Origin: Pipra filicauda
Lineage: Eukaryota; Chordata; Aves; Passeriformes; Pipridae
Assembly: GCF_003945595.2 (NCBI RefSeq)
Contig: NW_024104361.1
Coordinates: forward strand, 558,001 to 622,000
Direction of reading: 5' to 3'
DNA length: 64,000 nucleotides
The translations under genes and the position numbers were made by a program. Every line of letters starts with the position of its first letter. Position 1 is the first letter of the stretch. The notes under the pieces are model-generated. The model saw only the letters and a program-made list of their open reading frames with translations. It was not told the origin of the DNA and made no database searches. Shown here one piece after another: positions 1 through 10,200 of the stretch.

Positions 1-1350
1 TCTGCTGCTCCTGCATGTCCTCTCTCCTGCAGAATAAATCTGTCAATGCTTAGCAATGGGACAACTGTTGATTTTGAACCTGTCATGGGGACTGGGGTCA
101 AGGTATCAGCTGAATTTTAAGGGGATCGAGCAAGCTGGGTATTTCCATAAGGGAACAATGGATGAAATCAGGCACCAGTCAGTCAAAGCTATCCATGGAT
201 TTGGGCCCTTGGAGAAATGGTTTAGTGGAAAAGGTGCCCAAGGAAAGCAACTTGGGAGATCGAGGTTAAAGGAATTCAGGTGTAAAGAAAGGGACAAGGG
301 AGAATGGCTTTAAACTGACAAGGGGCAGGGTTAGTTTGAATATTAGAAAGAAATTTCTTGGTTGTGCAGGTGGTGAGGCCCTGGGACAGATTGCCCAGAG
401 AAGCTGTGGCTGCCCCATCCCTGGAAGTGTCCAAGGCCAACTTGGACAGAACTTGGAGCAACCTGGGCTAGTGGAAGGTGTCCCTGCCCATGGCAGGGGG
501 GAGGAACAAGATGATCTTTAAAGTCCCTTCCAATCCAGACCATTCTATGATTCTTTGAATAGCTTACCTCTCCTGAGAAGGCATTTGCCTCAGCACCCTA
601 TCCGGAGCTGGAAAGCCCAGCTGGGAGGGTTTGGCACTTTTGCATGGCTACATTGTAAGTGCTGCGGTGTCAGGGCAGCACTTCCCTTTTCTTTCACTAG
701 TTGCGGAATCTCCATGCCTGCCCAGAGCAGGGACAACCATGCCATCTCCTGGTGGCACCTGGTCCCGACGAGTTGGACAAAGTGAGTGGCCCAGGCAGGC
801 TCAGCGGGACCCTCGTGTTCCCCTGCAAACCCTTCTGGCTTCGTTTCCTTGCTGGAATTGAAGCAGGGGAGCAGCGTTAGTCCCTAAGCAAGGCAGGAAG
901 CAAAGGGGGATGCTGGAGGACAGGATGTCCAAGCTGCTGATTGCAGCTCCCTTCCCAAATTAGCCACCCTGGTCCTGGTCATTGCTGGAAAGAGCATTGT
1001 TTTCTGCAGGATATCCCTTGGGGAAGGGAATGAACTGCTGGAGAAGGTGGCTTAGAGAAGAGACTCGGCTGTAGCACTCGGCTCCCACCTTGCAATCACC
1101 CAAGCGGGTCTGAAACAACCCATCAATCCATCTCCAGCTCATCTCCATCAGGGACTCCGACAGCAACATCCTCCCACTGGCACGCCTGTGGCATCCCAGC
1201 CAAAAACAGACTGGAGGGATGCTCACAGGGATCCCCACACTGCCAATGCTGCCAGAGCTGAATCCCTGCAGGTGCTAAATCCCGCAGGAACCAGCAGTGA
1301 GTGATATAAAGGAAAGGAGCAGATTGTTTCTTTTTCTTTTTTTTTTTTTT
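1..1350. other. UNC5B 3' flank
   Basis: Apart from a CR1 tail near its start, I see no exon, RNA gene or clear signal. The reading frames present lack coding character. Confidence 0.6.
288..556 (+). mobile_element. CR1 LINE 3' tail
   Basis: Reads as the avian CR1 3' end: GACAAGGGAGAATGGC, GTTGCCCAGAGAAGCTGTGG-like sequence, CATCCCTGGAAGTGTCCAAG, then TGATCTTTAAAGTCCCTTCC and the ATTCTATGATTCTT tail. 5'-truncated, as is usual for CR1. Confidence 0.9.
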
Positions 1351-1356
1351 TTTATT
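1351..1356 (-). terminator. Candidate distal poly(A) signal followed by an A tract
   Basis: Minus-strand TCTAATAAA runs directly into about 18 A residues (about 1336-1353 read on the minus strand). It could be a second poly(A) signal, but the A tract makes it hard to separate a real signal from a simple repeat. Confidence 0.35.
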
Positions 1357-1415
1357 AGACTAGGAAATATAATTTATGGCATAAAAATTAATTTGTTACA
1401 ATAGGAATGCTAAAC

Positions 1416-1421
1416 TTTATT
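1416..1421 (-). terminator. Candidate proximal poly(A) signal
   Basis: Minus-strand AATAAA read as CTGTAAATAAAGTTTAG. It lies in an AT-rich context about 2.6 kb downstream of the UNC5B stop codon. It is the better formed of two signals; cleavage would be expected 10-30 nt further on (about 1390-1405). Confidence 0.5.
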
Positions 1422-3487
1422 TACAGTTCTTTAGTTTACAGAATAAACAGACACGGTTTCAGAGGATGCCACCAGGCCCATCCCCTGGACATATAAATAT
1501 GGAAACAGACTGCGGAGCAAGAGATGGACACTGCCAGCACAACATGGACCACGGGGCTGCCTTTGCCAAAAGGCCTGGCTGGAGAAACCCCTGGGTGTGG
1601 TGGGAGGTGTGGGAGTTGCACCCATGTGCTCAGGGGACCAGGGTGGGGGGCAAACTCTGCCTCCCTCCTGCCCCACTCCCAGCACAGGTTCCCTGGTCTG
1701 GAGAATGGGGAGAACCTCCCCAAACACAGCTGGGCCAGGTGGCTGCTGCCTGCCAAAGGGAAAGGGGAAGATGAATGCAATGGATGGGGATGGAGCCAGA
1801 GGCACCCGTGGGCGGGACGGATGGACGAACGGATGGACAGACACACGAGCCAGCGCAGTGATCCATAAACGAGAGACAGCGAGAATGGGAGCGAGAGAGA
1901 TTCAGAGGCAACCTGAAGGAGTATCTCATCTCACAGAGAACACCGTGGAAGTGAGAAAGGAGCCCTCCAAACCACCAGCAGTTGGTTTTATCCATCAAGT
2001 CTTCATTTATTTCCAAATTTGCTTATTCCTCCTTAGCTCAGAGACAGGGTCTCAGAAATGCTCAAATGCAAGCTACAGGATGGATATAACCCTTCCCATG
2101 TGACACAGGAGCTCACCCAGCAGCAGTCTTCCCATCCGGCACAAGTGGAAAAGATCCCTTCTCTCCCACAGCCTTGAAAACCCAGCAACAAGCCCAAAGA
2201 TCCCGAAACACAACAGGGAGTGGCTCTACGTGTTCCATCATGGCTCCAAGAGCCGCCCAGAGGAATCCTATCGTGCCCCAGCAATACTGAAAGCTCTCCC
2301 CGAGCTGCCCTGTGCAGGTGATGCTCTCCAGGGCTCCCTGAGCGTGCTCCAGTCCCCAGCACACTGTGGGATGACACAGGCACCCTGTGGCACTGGGCCA
2401 GGGCTCTGCAGCCAGGACACTGCACGTTGCAGCCCAAAGCAGGACCTGCTCCTAATACTTCCACTGACGGAGAATCCACAGCCTTGCCGTGTGACCTAGC
2501 CTAATCCTGAGCTTACCACCCCCTTCCTCTATTTTTTTCTTTAAAATAGACAAATTTCTAAGATACAGCACTCTCTGAGTAACTATTTCTATCTGCAGGC
2601 AACCTAAATTTTTACCTTCATCAAGACACCGTATCTGTGTGAGGAACCTGGTTCCTGCCTACCCCTTGATTACTTTCCATTCACTCCCCAACTTCCCCAT
2701 CGTTACAAAAGGCCTGTTAAAGGGAAAAACAGGAGCTGCAATGATGGATGGAAACCTGATCACTGCTCACGATGCTGTCCCTCATGTGGAAATGCTCAGC
2801 CTGGCTCACAACTTGGGGATGCTGAGGTATTCCTCCCTGAATCCCTCCTGAAATACTGCATCAAAAACCGGGGATGAGCACATGGACCCGAGATGAGGCC
2901 ACATCCCAGCCCATCAGCCCTCTGCTCTCCCTGGATCCTTCCACAAGCCACTCCTCACCTCCCTCTGACCCCCGGGCCCAGGTTTGGAGTGTTCACTGAA
3001 AAATCCTGCTGGGTCTAAAACACCCCCCGCTTTGGCCTTGGGGTCCGTAGGTTGGTGCAGGACTGAAATCTTTGGTTTTTACTGAAGTTACACAAATGAA
3101 GGCGCAGTCATCCTAAAAAGCTCCCCCAAACAATGCCAGGGAAGAATTCATTAAAAATACCCATATCTGGATGCACTCTCCCCACCCTGAACCCCAAATA
3201 CAGGGCAGCATCCCTCATCCCTCCTCACAGGTGGAAGGGAGTCCCTCGATCCGCTGGGCACTGCAGCCAGGGAAAGGGGAGTTTGCAAGGGAAAAAACCT
3301 TGGGAAGGGTCCGAGCTGGCCCTGAACCAGAGGGGCGGAGAGGCACTTCACCCTACGGACTCCCCGGGGGTCCCAGGACATGTAAACATGTTTTGCTTGA
3401 CTTGGATCACACACTTTTCCCTACAAAAGTGTGTCCATTGAAATCTCTCTGCCACCCTGACCACAGCAACGCTCTTGCTCTCACGCA

Positions 3488-3490
3488 CCA

Positions 3491-3522
<32 letters not shown>

Positions 3523-3642
3523 TGCCCTTTTTTTTTTTCGTTTTTTTTTTTGTTTTTTTTTTTAAAAAGGACACATCCAAAGATCTGGATAATAAATTAT
3601 TTGCGTTTCCTAGGAAACTTTTTTTTTTTCCTTTTTTTTTCT
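3488..3642. repeat. A and T homopolymer tracts in the 3'UTR
   Basis: On the plus strand a run of about 26 A is followed by several T runs broken by single G or C bases. On the transcript this gives A-rich then U-rich stretches able to pair with each other. Confidence 0.8.
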
Positions 3643-4036
3643 TTCTTATTTGCCTCGTTAAGCTGCCTGAAGCCTTTGACAGGAGTTAAGCCGTTCGCCT
3701 GGATTGAACTCGCCTCTTCAACGCAGAAATGCTATTAAAGGAGGAGGAGGGAAACCCAAAAGAAGAAGGAAAAGGAAAGCCCCCATCCCAACTCAAGAAG
3801 CCCTAATTCCTCCCCGTGCCATGAGGAGGAGGAAGAGGAATGCTGCGTAACACTTGGATTGCTTGTAAACACTGAGGACGGGTCTCTAAGGCTGACAGTG
3901 ATGTGGGAGGGAGGAGGAGTGACGGCCTCTGCCCTTCCTTGCTCAGGATGGACATGCCTCCCCCCCCAGCCGTTGGGGAAGGACCCCTCCTCACCCCCTG
4001 TTTCGTCCTCCTGGCCCACCAGCCGTGGGAGCATCA

Positions 4037-4202
4037 TCAGCAGTCCCCCTCCGTGGCCATGACCACCAGCATCTCACTCTTGCCCATCTCCTCTAAGGCA
4101 CTGGCCAGGGTGTTGAGGTCACCGTCATCCTGGTGCTCGGCTTCCCACAAGTCCAGGAGCACCCCGGTGGGGCTGGCTTTGGTGGCAAAGTAGTTCAGAT
4201 AC
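4037..4202 (-). CDS. UNC5B: UNC5B exon 17: death domain end and stop
   Basis: Residues 889-943 plus TGA (4039-4037). Encodes [20 protein letters not shown], then [20 protein letters not shown] and the tail [10 protein letters not shown]. The tail is the best single marker separating UNC5B from its paralogues. Acceptor CTCCTCAG|GTATCT. Confidence 0.96.
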
Positions 4203-7200
4203 CTGAGGAGGAGAAGCAGAGGTTGGTGTGGTGCCCTTCGGGGGTGGAAGGAGGGAGGATGCCAGAGCAGCAAACCTGTTTGCAACATGAACCGTGGCAA
4301 GAATGCCATAACACAAATGCCAAAGCCCTCAAGATGCCATTTTCAACTTTTACACAGAGCTGACATTCATGCAAAAGAAATGTAAGCTTTGTTTTGGTGA
4401 GATTACCCTCCCTCCCTTCAGTCCTAAGGGTGAACCCAAGCAGGAACAGGACTGCCCTGGTCCCAGGGCCATTCCAAGTGCCGAGACCCACAGATGGATC
4501 TCAGAATGGTTTTGGTGGGAAGAGACCTAAAAGATCATCTCATTCCAACCCCCTGCCATGGGCAGGGACACCTTCCACTAGACCAGGTTGCTCCAAGCCA
4601 CATCCAACCTGGCCTTGGACACTTCCAGGGATGGGGCAGCCACAGCTTCTCTGGGCAATCTGTGCCAGGGCCTCCCCACCCTCACAGGGAAGAATTTCTT
4701 CCCAATATCTCATTTAAAGCTCTCCTCTTTTAATTTAAAACTGTATCCATGGATAGGGATGGATATAACTATGCAGAACTATATCCATATTTTTGGTTGT
4801 ACCGATTGAGCTGGACATAACTTCACTGGGGCCTGCACCACAGAGGGAGCACAGAGTGAAGCCCCCCTGCCTGGGGCACAGCAGTGGAAAACAAAGCACA
4901 GGGACACCCACCGGTCCATGGAGAGCTTCTGGGCGAGAAGTCTCCAGTCGTTTCCCCTGGAGCTGGGAGCATCCAGGCTGTTGCAGATCTTCTGCCGGAT
5001 GGAGAGGGGGATTTTGAAGGCGTAGGGTCCCACCTGGGTGGTGGGGGTGGCACCACTGTGGTGGGAGCGGAGGGTGTCGAAGGAGCTGGAGTGCTGCAAG
5101 TGGAAGGACAGGGAGAGATGTTGCAGCACAGAGCTGAAATACCCGAGCGTGTCCCCTCACTGTGATCCCCCCACCGCCCCAGCGCTCACCTCTCCCAGCG
5201 TGATGTGCAGCTGGAAGATCTGCCCTTCCCCTTCCACCTGCCGGACGCAGATCTTGCAGGTGAGCTCGGTGGAGGCCTGGCTGTACCTCTCCAGGGTGAA
5301 GGTGCAGTGCAGGGCTCGCTGGCTGCCGCTCCAGATGTGATAGAAGGGGATTTCCTGCAGGCCACCAAAGCACGGGCTCAGCCAAGGCTCCAGCAGCTCC
5401 CCTGGGAGATCTCACCTCCTCCAGCCACCCCACGAGGGACAAGATGGGACAGCGGGACCCCACAGTGAGCATCCCTCCAAAAAGACCAGAAAACCAGTCC
5501 CCCTTCCTCCCCCATCCCTTTGGGAAACAATTCTGGAGATAAAAGCAGGGTACTCCCAAACCCTGTGGTGCCTGGCTGAAGATGGTGCTGCCATTCTGAG
5601 CCCCCTCAGCCCCTCACCTGGTACTTGGCCAGCAGCTTGCTCCTCCACAGGGCGTGGGGGATGTCGTGGATGGAGAGACGCAGGTTGTGGTAGCTGTCCT
5701 TGAAGGGCAGGGGCTTGGGCTCCTCCAGCAGGTACCCTCCCAGTGTCCTCTCCAGCTCCAGCACCTCCTGTGTGCAGCGGGACAGGCAGCATGAAGACCC
5801 AGGAGAAGGGCAGGGGCTGCTCCTCTGCCCACCTCCATGCCCAAAGCCAGGCATGGAGTGGGGAGAGGAGCTGCCAAGAAGAGCCAGCAGCAGCAACAAG
5901 CCATGGAGAGCAGCTTTTGCCACAGCAACAGAACTTGCCAACTCATCTCATGCACCAGCCTCACCTAAAACTTGAATTTTATAATGTGAGCATCTGTAAA
6001 TGCCTCTGTACTCCTCAGAGAATGCAAAGGTCCAACACAAGGGTCAGGGACTCCTTTGAAGGGTGCCACCCTATTTGTCTTTAACATCATCCCACCATCA
6101 CACCAGCAGCTTTTAGGAGAAAAAGACACTCTGGGAGCCAGAGTGCTGCCTACATCCCCATCTAGAGGCACCACAGCAATCCTGACAGGATCCACAGGAC
6201 AGGTCACAGGGAATCACACAGCCACCACACCAGTGGTCCAGGTAGCCAAAGCATCAAAACTCCAGCTTCCTGTGCTGCACTGGATGGTGTCTATACCACA
6301 AAACACTCCGAAGGAGGGGAGACACACAGATCCATGCAGGAATAAGAGGATCTATAGAAAACTGAGGTAAATCACAACTTTCTGTGCAGCAGAGAGAAAA
6401 CCCACCCATGGGCAGCCCAACCTCTCATGGAATGCCTGCAGGAAGGGGTTCCAGCAGAGGAGACAAGCAACACCCTCATTGTTTCCTTCGGAGAAGGCGC
6501 AGAAGGACAGGGAAAGCAGTAAACACCTTATTATTTCACTGTGGTCACTTTGCAGGCAGTTGCATCAGGTTGTCTGCTCCCTGGGGCCAGGCCACCCTGA
6601 GAGGCACCAGGCAGCATCTTGCTGCCAGCACAAACAGCTTTGGGAAGGTGATATTTACCTTCAGAGCATCTGGCGTGTCCTCCAAGCAGTAGACCTTGAG
6701 GCTGTACTCCAGGGAGGTGCAAACGGTGGGGGCAAAGATGGCCAGCTGGAGCCTCTTGATGGCTGACCTGGAGTAGGACTCTCCCACGAAGACGTAGGTG
6801 CCCAGCTGGTCTAGCAAAATGTGGCAGGACTTGGCTTCCAGCTGGCAGTAGCAGGGAGTGTTGAGGGTCTCCTCATCCAGGGTCACAACTTCCTACAGAT
6901 GGGACATCAAGGCTGGGGGTCAGCCCATGGTCCCGAGGGCTTGTGTCCCTCAAGGCTGACGGTCTCTGGCGGCCGCTGGGCTGGGTTCCCACCTTACCTC
7001 CCAGTTTCCCTGGTGGGACTGTGTTTTCAGCTGGTAAATCCAATCTGAGGAGCTGACGTCGGCACAGTGGGGAATGGTCAGGACGACGGGGCGGCACAGG
7101 AGCAAGCCAGTGGGCCCACAGGTCACTGCCGGGCTCAGCACCGTCTGCGTGCCCTCGGAGGGCAGGCTGGGGAGGGAGAGGGGACACTGGTTGGAAAGGG

Positions 7201-10200
7201 AACTCCATGGTGGCCAACAAGGAGCGGACACGCGGGTGGCACAGGGTGACTTACAGGGCACTCTCTGCCTTGTTGAGGACCAGGTACATCTCGTAGAACT
7301 TCCCCTGGGGGATGGCCCCATGGGGCACCAGCAGGCTCACCCCTGGAATGGAACACATAGGTGTTGTTAGTCACAAAAAGAAGGAGAAACCACCCTCCCA
7401 TCCCCCTGGCCAGACAGCACCAGGACAGCAGGGAGCTAGGGCAGCCCAGAGAGAAACACTTCTACATCAGAAAATCATGGACCGTTTTGGGTTGGAAGGG
7501 ACCTTAAAGATCATTTTGTTCCAACCCCCTTGACACAGGTAGGAAAACATTTCACTAGGTGAGGTTGCTCAGAGCCCCATCCAGCCTGGCCTTGGACACT
7601 TCCGGGGATGGGACAGCCACAGCTTCTCTGGGATGGCTCACAGCTACACCACTTGCAGGGATGAGCCAGGCCAATGCATGAGGATGAAAATCCTAATCTT
7701 TGGATCTTTTTGCAAGGTGCTGGCCCTGGATCAATATCAGAGAAAGGCCAAGTGAAACCCAAGGAGGCTGTGACCTCTAGCCTTCCAAGCCCGGCTTGGG
7801 AATGGCTTTCTGCCTTTCTTCCCTGAGCCAGCTTTGGGACAGCAAAAAGCTGCTCACAGCAGGCAAGTTTTCTAGGACAAGAGCAACCCCTTGATCGTTC
7901 AGAAGCCAAACAGTCCCCCCTCCCAGCTCGGGGCTTACCAGTGCCTGGCACGGTGAGCCTTCCCCCCAGGTAGCCAAACGTGCCGCTGGCGCTGTAGCCG
8001 TGCTCCCGGGGCAAGCCAAGGAGGTGCTGGGAACCCAGGGCTTTGCTCCGCACGTTCCCGAAGTGCCCCTCCCTGGAGGTGTCCCCCGGGTAGGTGCCGG
8101 TGGCAGGGACCCCCCCCAGCAGGTCCGTGCTGTCGTGCAGCCCCGGCGAGGAGGAGGCGGTGGAGGAGTTGTACACCTTGATCTTGAGGTTGGGCAGGGG
8201 GTCCAGCAGGGGCGAGTTGGTCATGGGGATCTTGTCGGAGGAGTCCTGCAGGGCGTACATGGGACCGCGGTACAGCCCCGCACTGGCCGTCAGGTCCGGC
8301 TGCATCGAGGGGTGCAGCAGCTGGGAGTTGTCTGGGGGAGCAGGAAACACAGGTGGGATGAAGACAGCGGAGGAAACAAGGGGTTGGGAAAGTACTGCTT
8401 GAGTGGAGGAGATCACAGAATCCTAAAATGGATTGGGTTGGAAGGGACTTTCAGGATTATCTAGTTCCAACCCCTCTGCCACGGGCAGGGACACCTTTCA
8501 TTAGACCAGGCTGCTCAAAGCTTTGCACTGATTCCCCTCATCATGGAGCCCTCAGCCTTCAGAAATCAGCACATTCCCCCAGGAATGTGGCTCTCACCGT
8601 GCCGGGAGGTCTTGAAGTTGACAGGGTGGAATCCTCCGGTGAGAGCAGCTGATGAGTCTGTGATGTCCGTGTCAAAATCCCGGCATCTCCTCCGGTACAC
8701 CACCACCCCCACAGCCATGAGGATCACGATGAAGACGAAAATGGCCACCACTAGCCCGGCGTACAGGGCCACGTCACCTGTGGCCTCCAGCACTGGGAGG
8801 GATTAAAGAAGTGGAGGTGAAAAAAGGAGCATGAGAAATGCACGTCAAGACCCATCAGCGCTCCCCAAACCCTACCACCGTCTCAGGCACGAAGGGGAAG
8901 ATGCGTATTGGGCCTGCTGGGAAGGCTGGCAGGAGGATGGAGGGTGTTTTCTAAGAGCAAGAAGTCAAGAGCGATGCCAGAGAATGAGATGGAGGTGAAG
9001 CCCTCAAACCTTTGTAGGACACCTGGCCACAGCTCATGCCAACTTCACCTGAGCACCAAGGATCCCAGAAACATTAGATTTGTGCAGCTCAGGTTCATGA
9101 TCAGCCCTCACATCCTAATAGAGACAATCCTGAGGAGTACACAGGAGTTTTGGGGTGGGCTTTAGTTGCTCCCTCTTCCCACCCTGTCCTTGCCGAGCTG
9201 TTGAGGAGCCCAACCACAGATGCAACAGAACAAAACCAAAGAAACAAACAGAAAAAAAAATGGCCATGAAATGAGCACTTACGGTGGCTTTTGGGTTCGC
9301 TTAGAACTCTTTTATCTGTTAGGAAAACAAAGTTAGAAAAAAAAAATGGTGAAGGTGATGATGGGCATGAGATGAAGCAGAAAGTGGGGAAGTGGGGGGA
9401 AGCCAGCCTGGGGGCATGGGAGATCAGCACTGTACCCCAGGGCATGCCAAAAGCAAGGCAGAATCACAGTGACAAGGGCATCCCCATGCCCAGCCAGGCC
9501 CTGGGACGCATGTCCCTATCTAACAGGACTTTGGAAATATCTGGCCATGGCGGCATTAAAGGGGACAGTGGTGTCACACAGCAGCAGGTGGCAGCATTGG
9601 GCTGCCTTCAGTGTGCCCACTCACAGCACAGCAGCACCATTATCTTCACTATTGCTTTGCTTCCCTAAACACTCAGGAGCTTCGGAGCTCCTACCCAGCA
9701 ACGACCCAGGGCAGGTGTTTTCATGGTGGGGCTGAGAAACCCCTTCTGCTTTGCCCCTGCCAACCACAACCAGCCTTATTTCAGCCAAGACCCCACACCT
9801 AGAGGGGGGCTGAGGGTCTCAATGCCATTGGGACATTTAGATCCCAGCAAAAATCCCCAGGATTTCTTTCTTCCAGGTGAGAACTAGCTTCGGGAGGGGT
9901 CAGTCTGCTTGAAAACACTTTGTTGAAGACACAACCTGAAACCCAGGTGCCAGCGGTGCTGCTCCACCGGCTTGCAGGCACAGCCAGCGACAGCGCGGCC
10001 AAGCGCCGGAGCAGCATGGCCAGTGGCACCACGCGCCTGTGCCCGCCTGCCCAGGTACTCACTCTGCAGGCAGAGCCCGTCGGTGCAGTTTTTGGAGTCC
10101 AGGAGCCCCCCGCTGCAGTCCTTGCCGCCGTTGCGGGGGGCCGGGGCGGCGCACTCGCGGCTGCGCCAGTGCGTGCACTCGGTGCTGCACGCCGACCACT

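Larger units (their letters stand above)
1351..4036 (-). other. UNC5B: Probable UNC5B 3'UTR
   Basis: About 2.7 kb from the stop codon to the most distal AATAAA, with no continuing exon and no CR1 inside. This length is reasonable for UNC5B. It contains a run of A and T tracts at 3488-3640. The exact end depends on which of two AATAAA signals is used; transcript data were not available. Confidence 0.6.

Noticed and set aside
7511..8416. Whole 301-codon minus-strand frame as one exon
   Set aside because: Only 7939-8331 is UNC5B exon 10. The rest reads into introns and a CR1 tail.
9101..9445. 114-codon frame spanning the microexon
   Set aside because: It is an intron read-through. Only the 33 nt between AG and GT show coding character.
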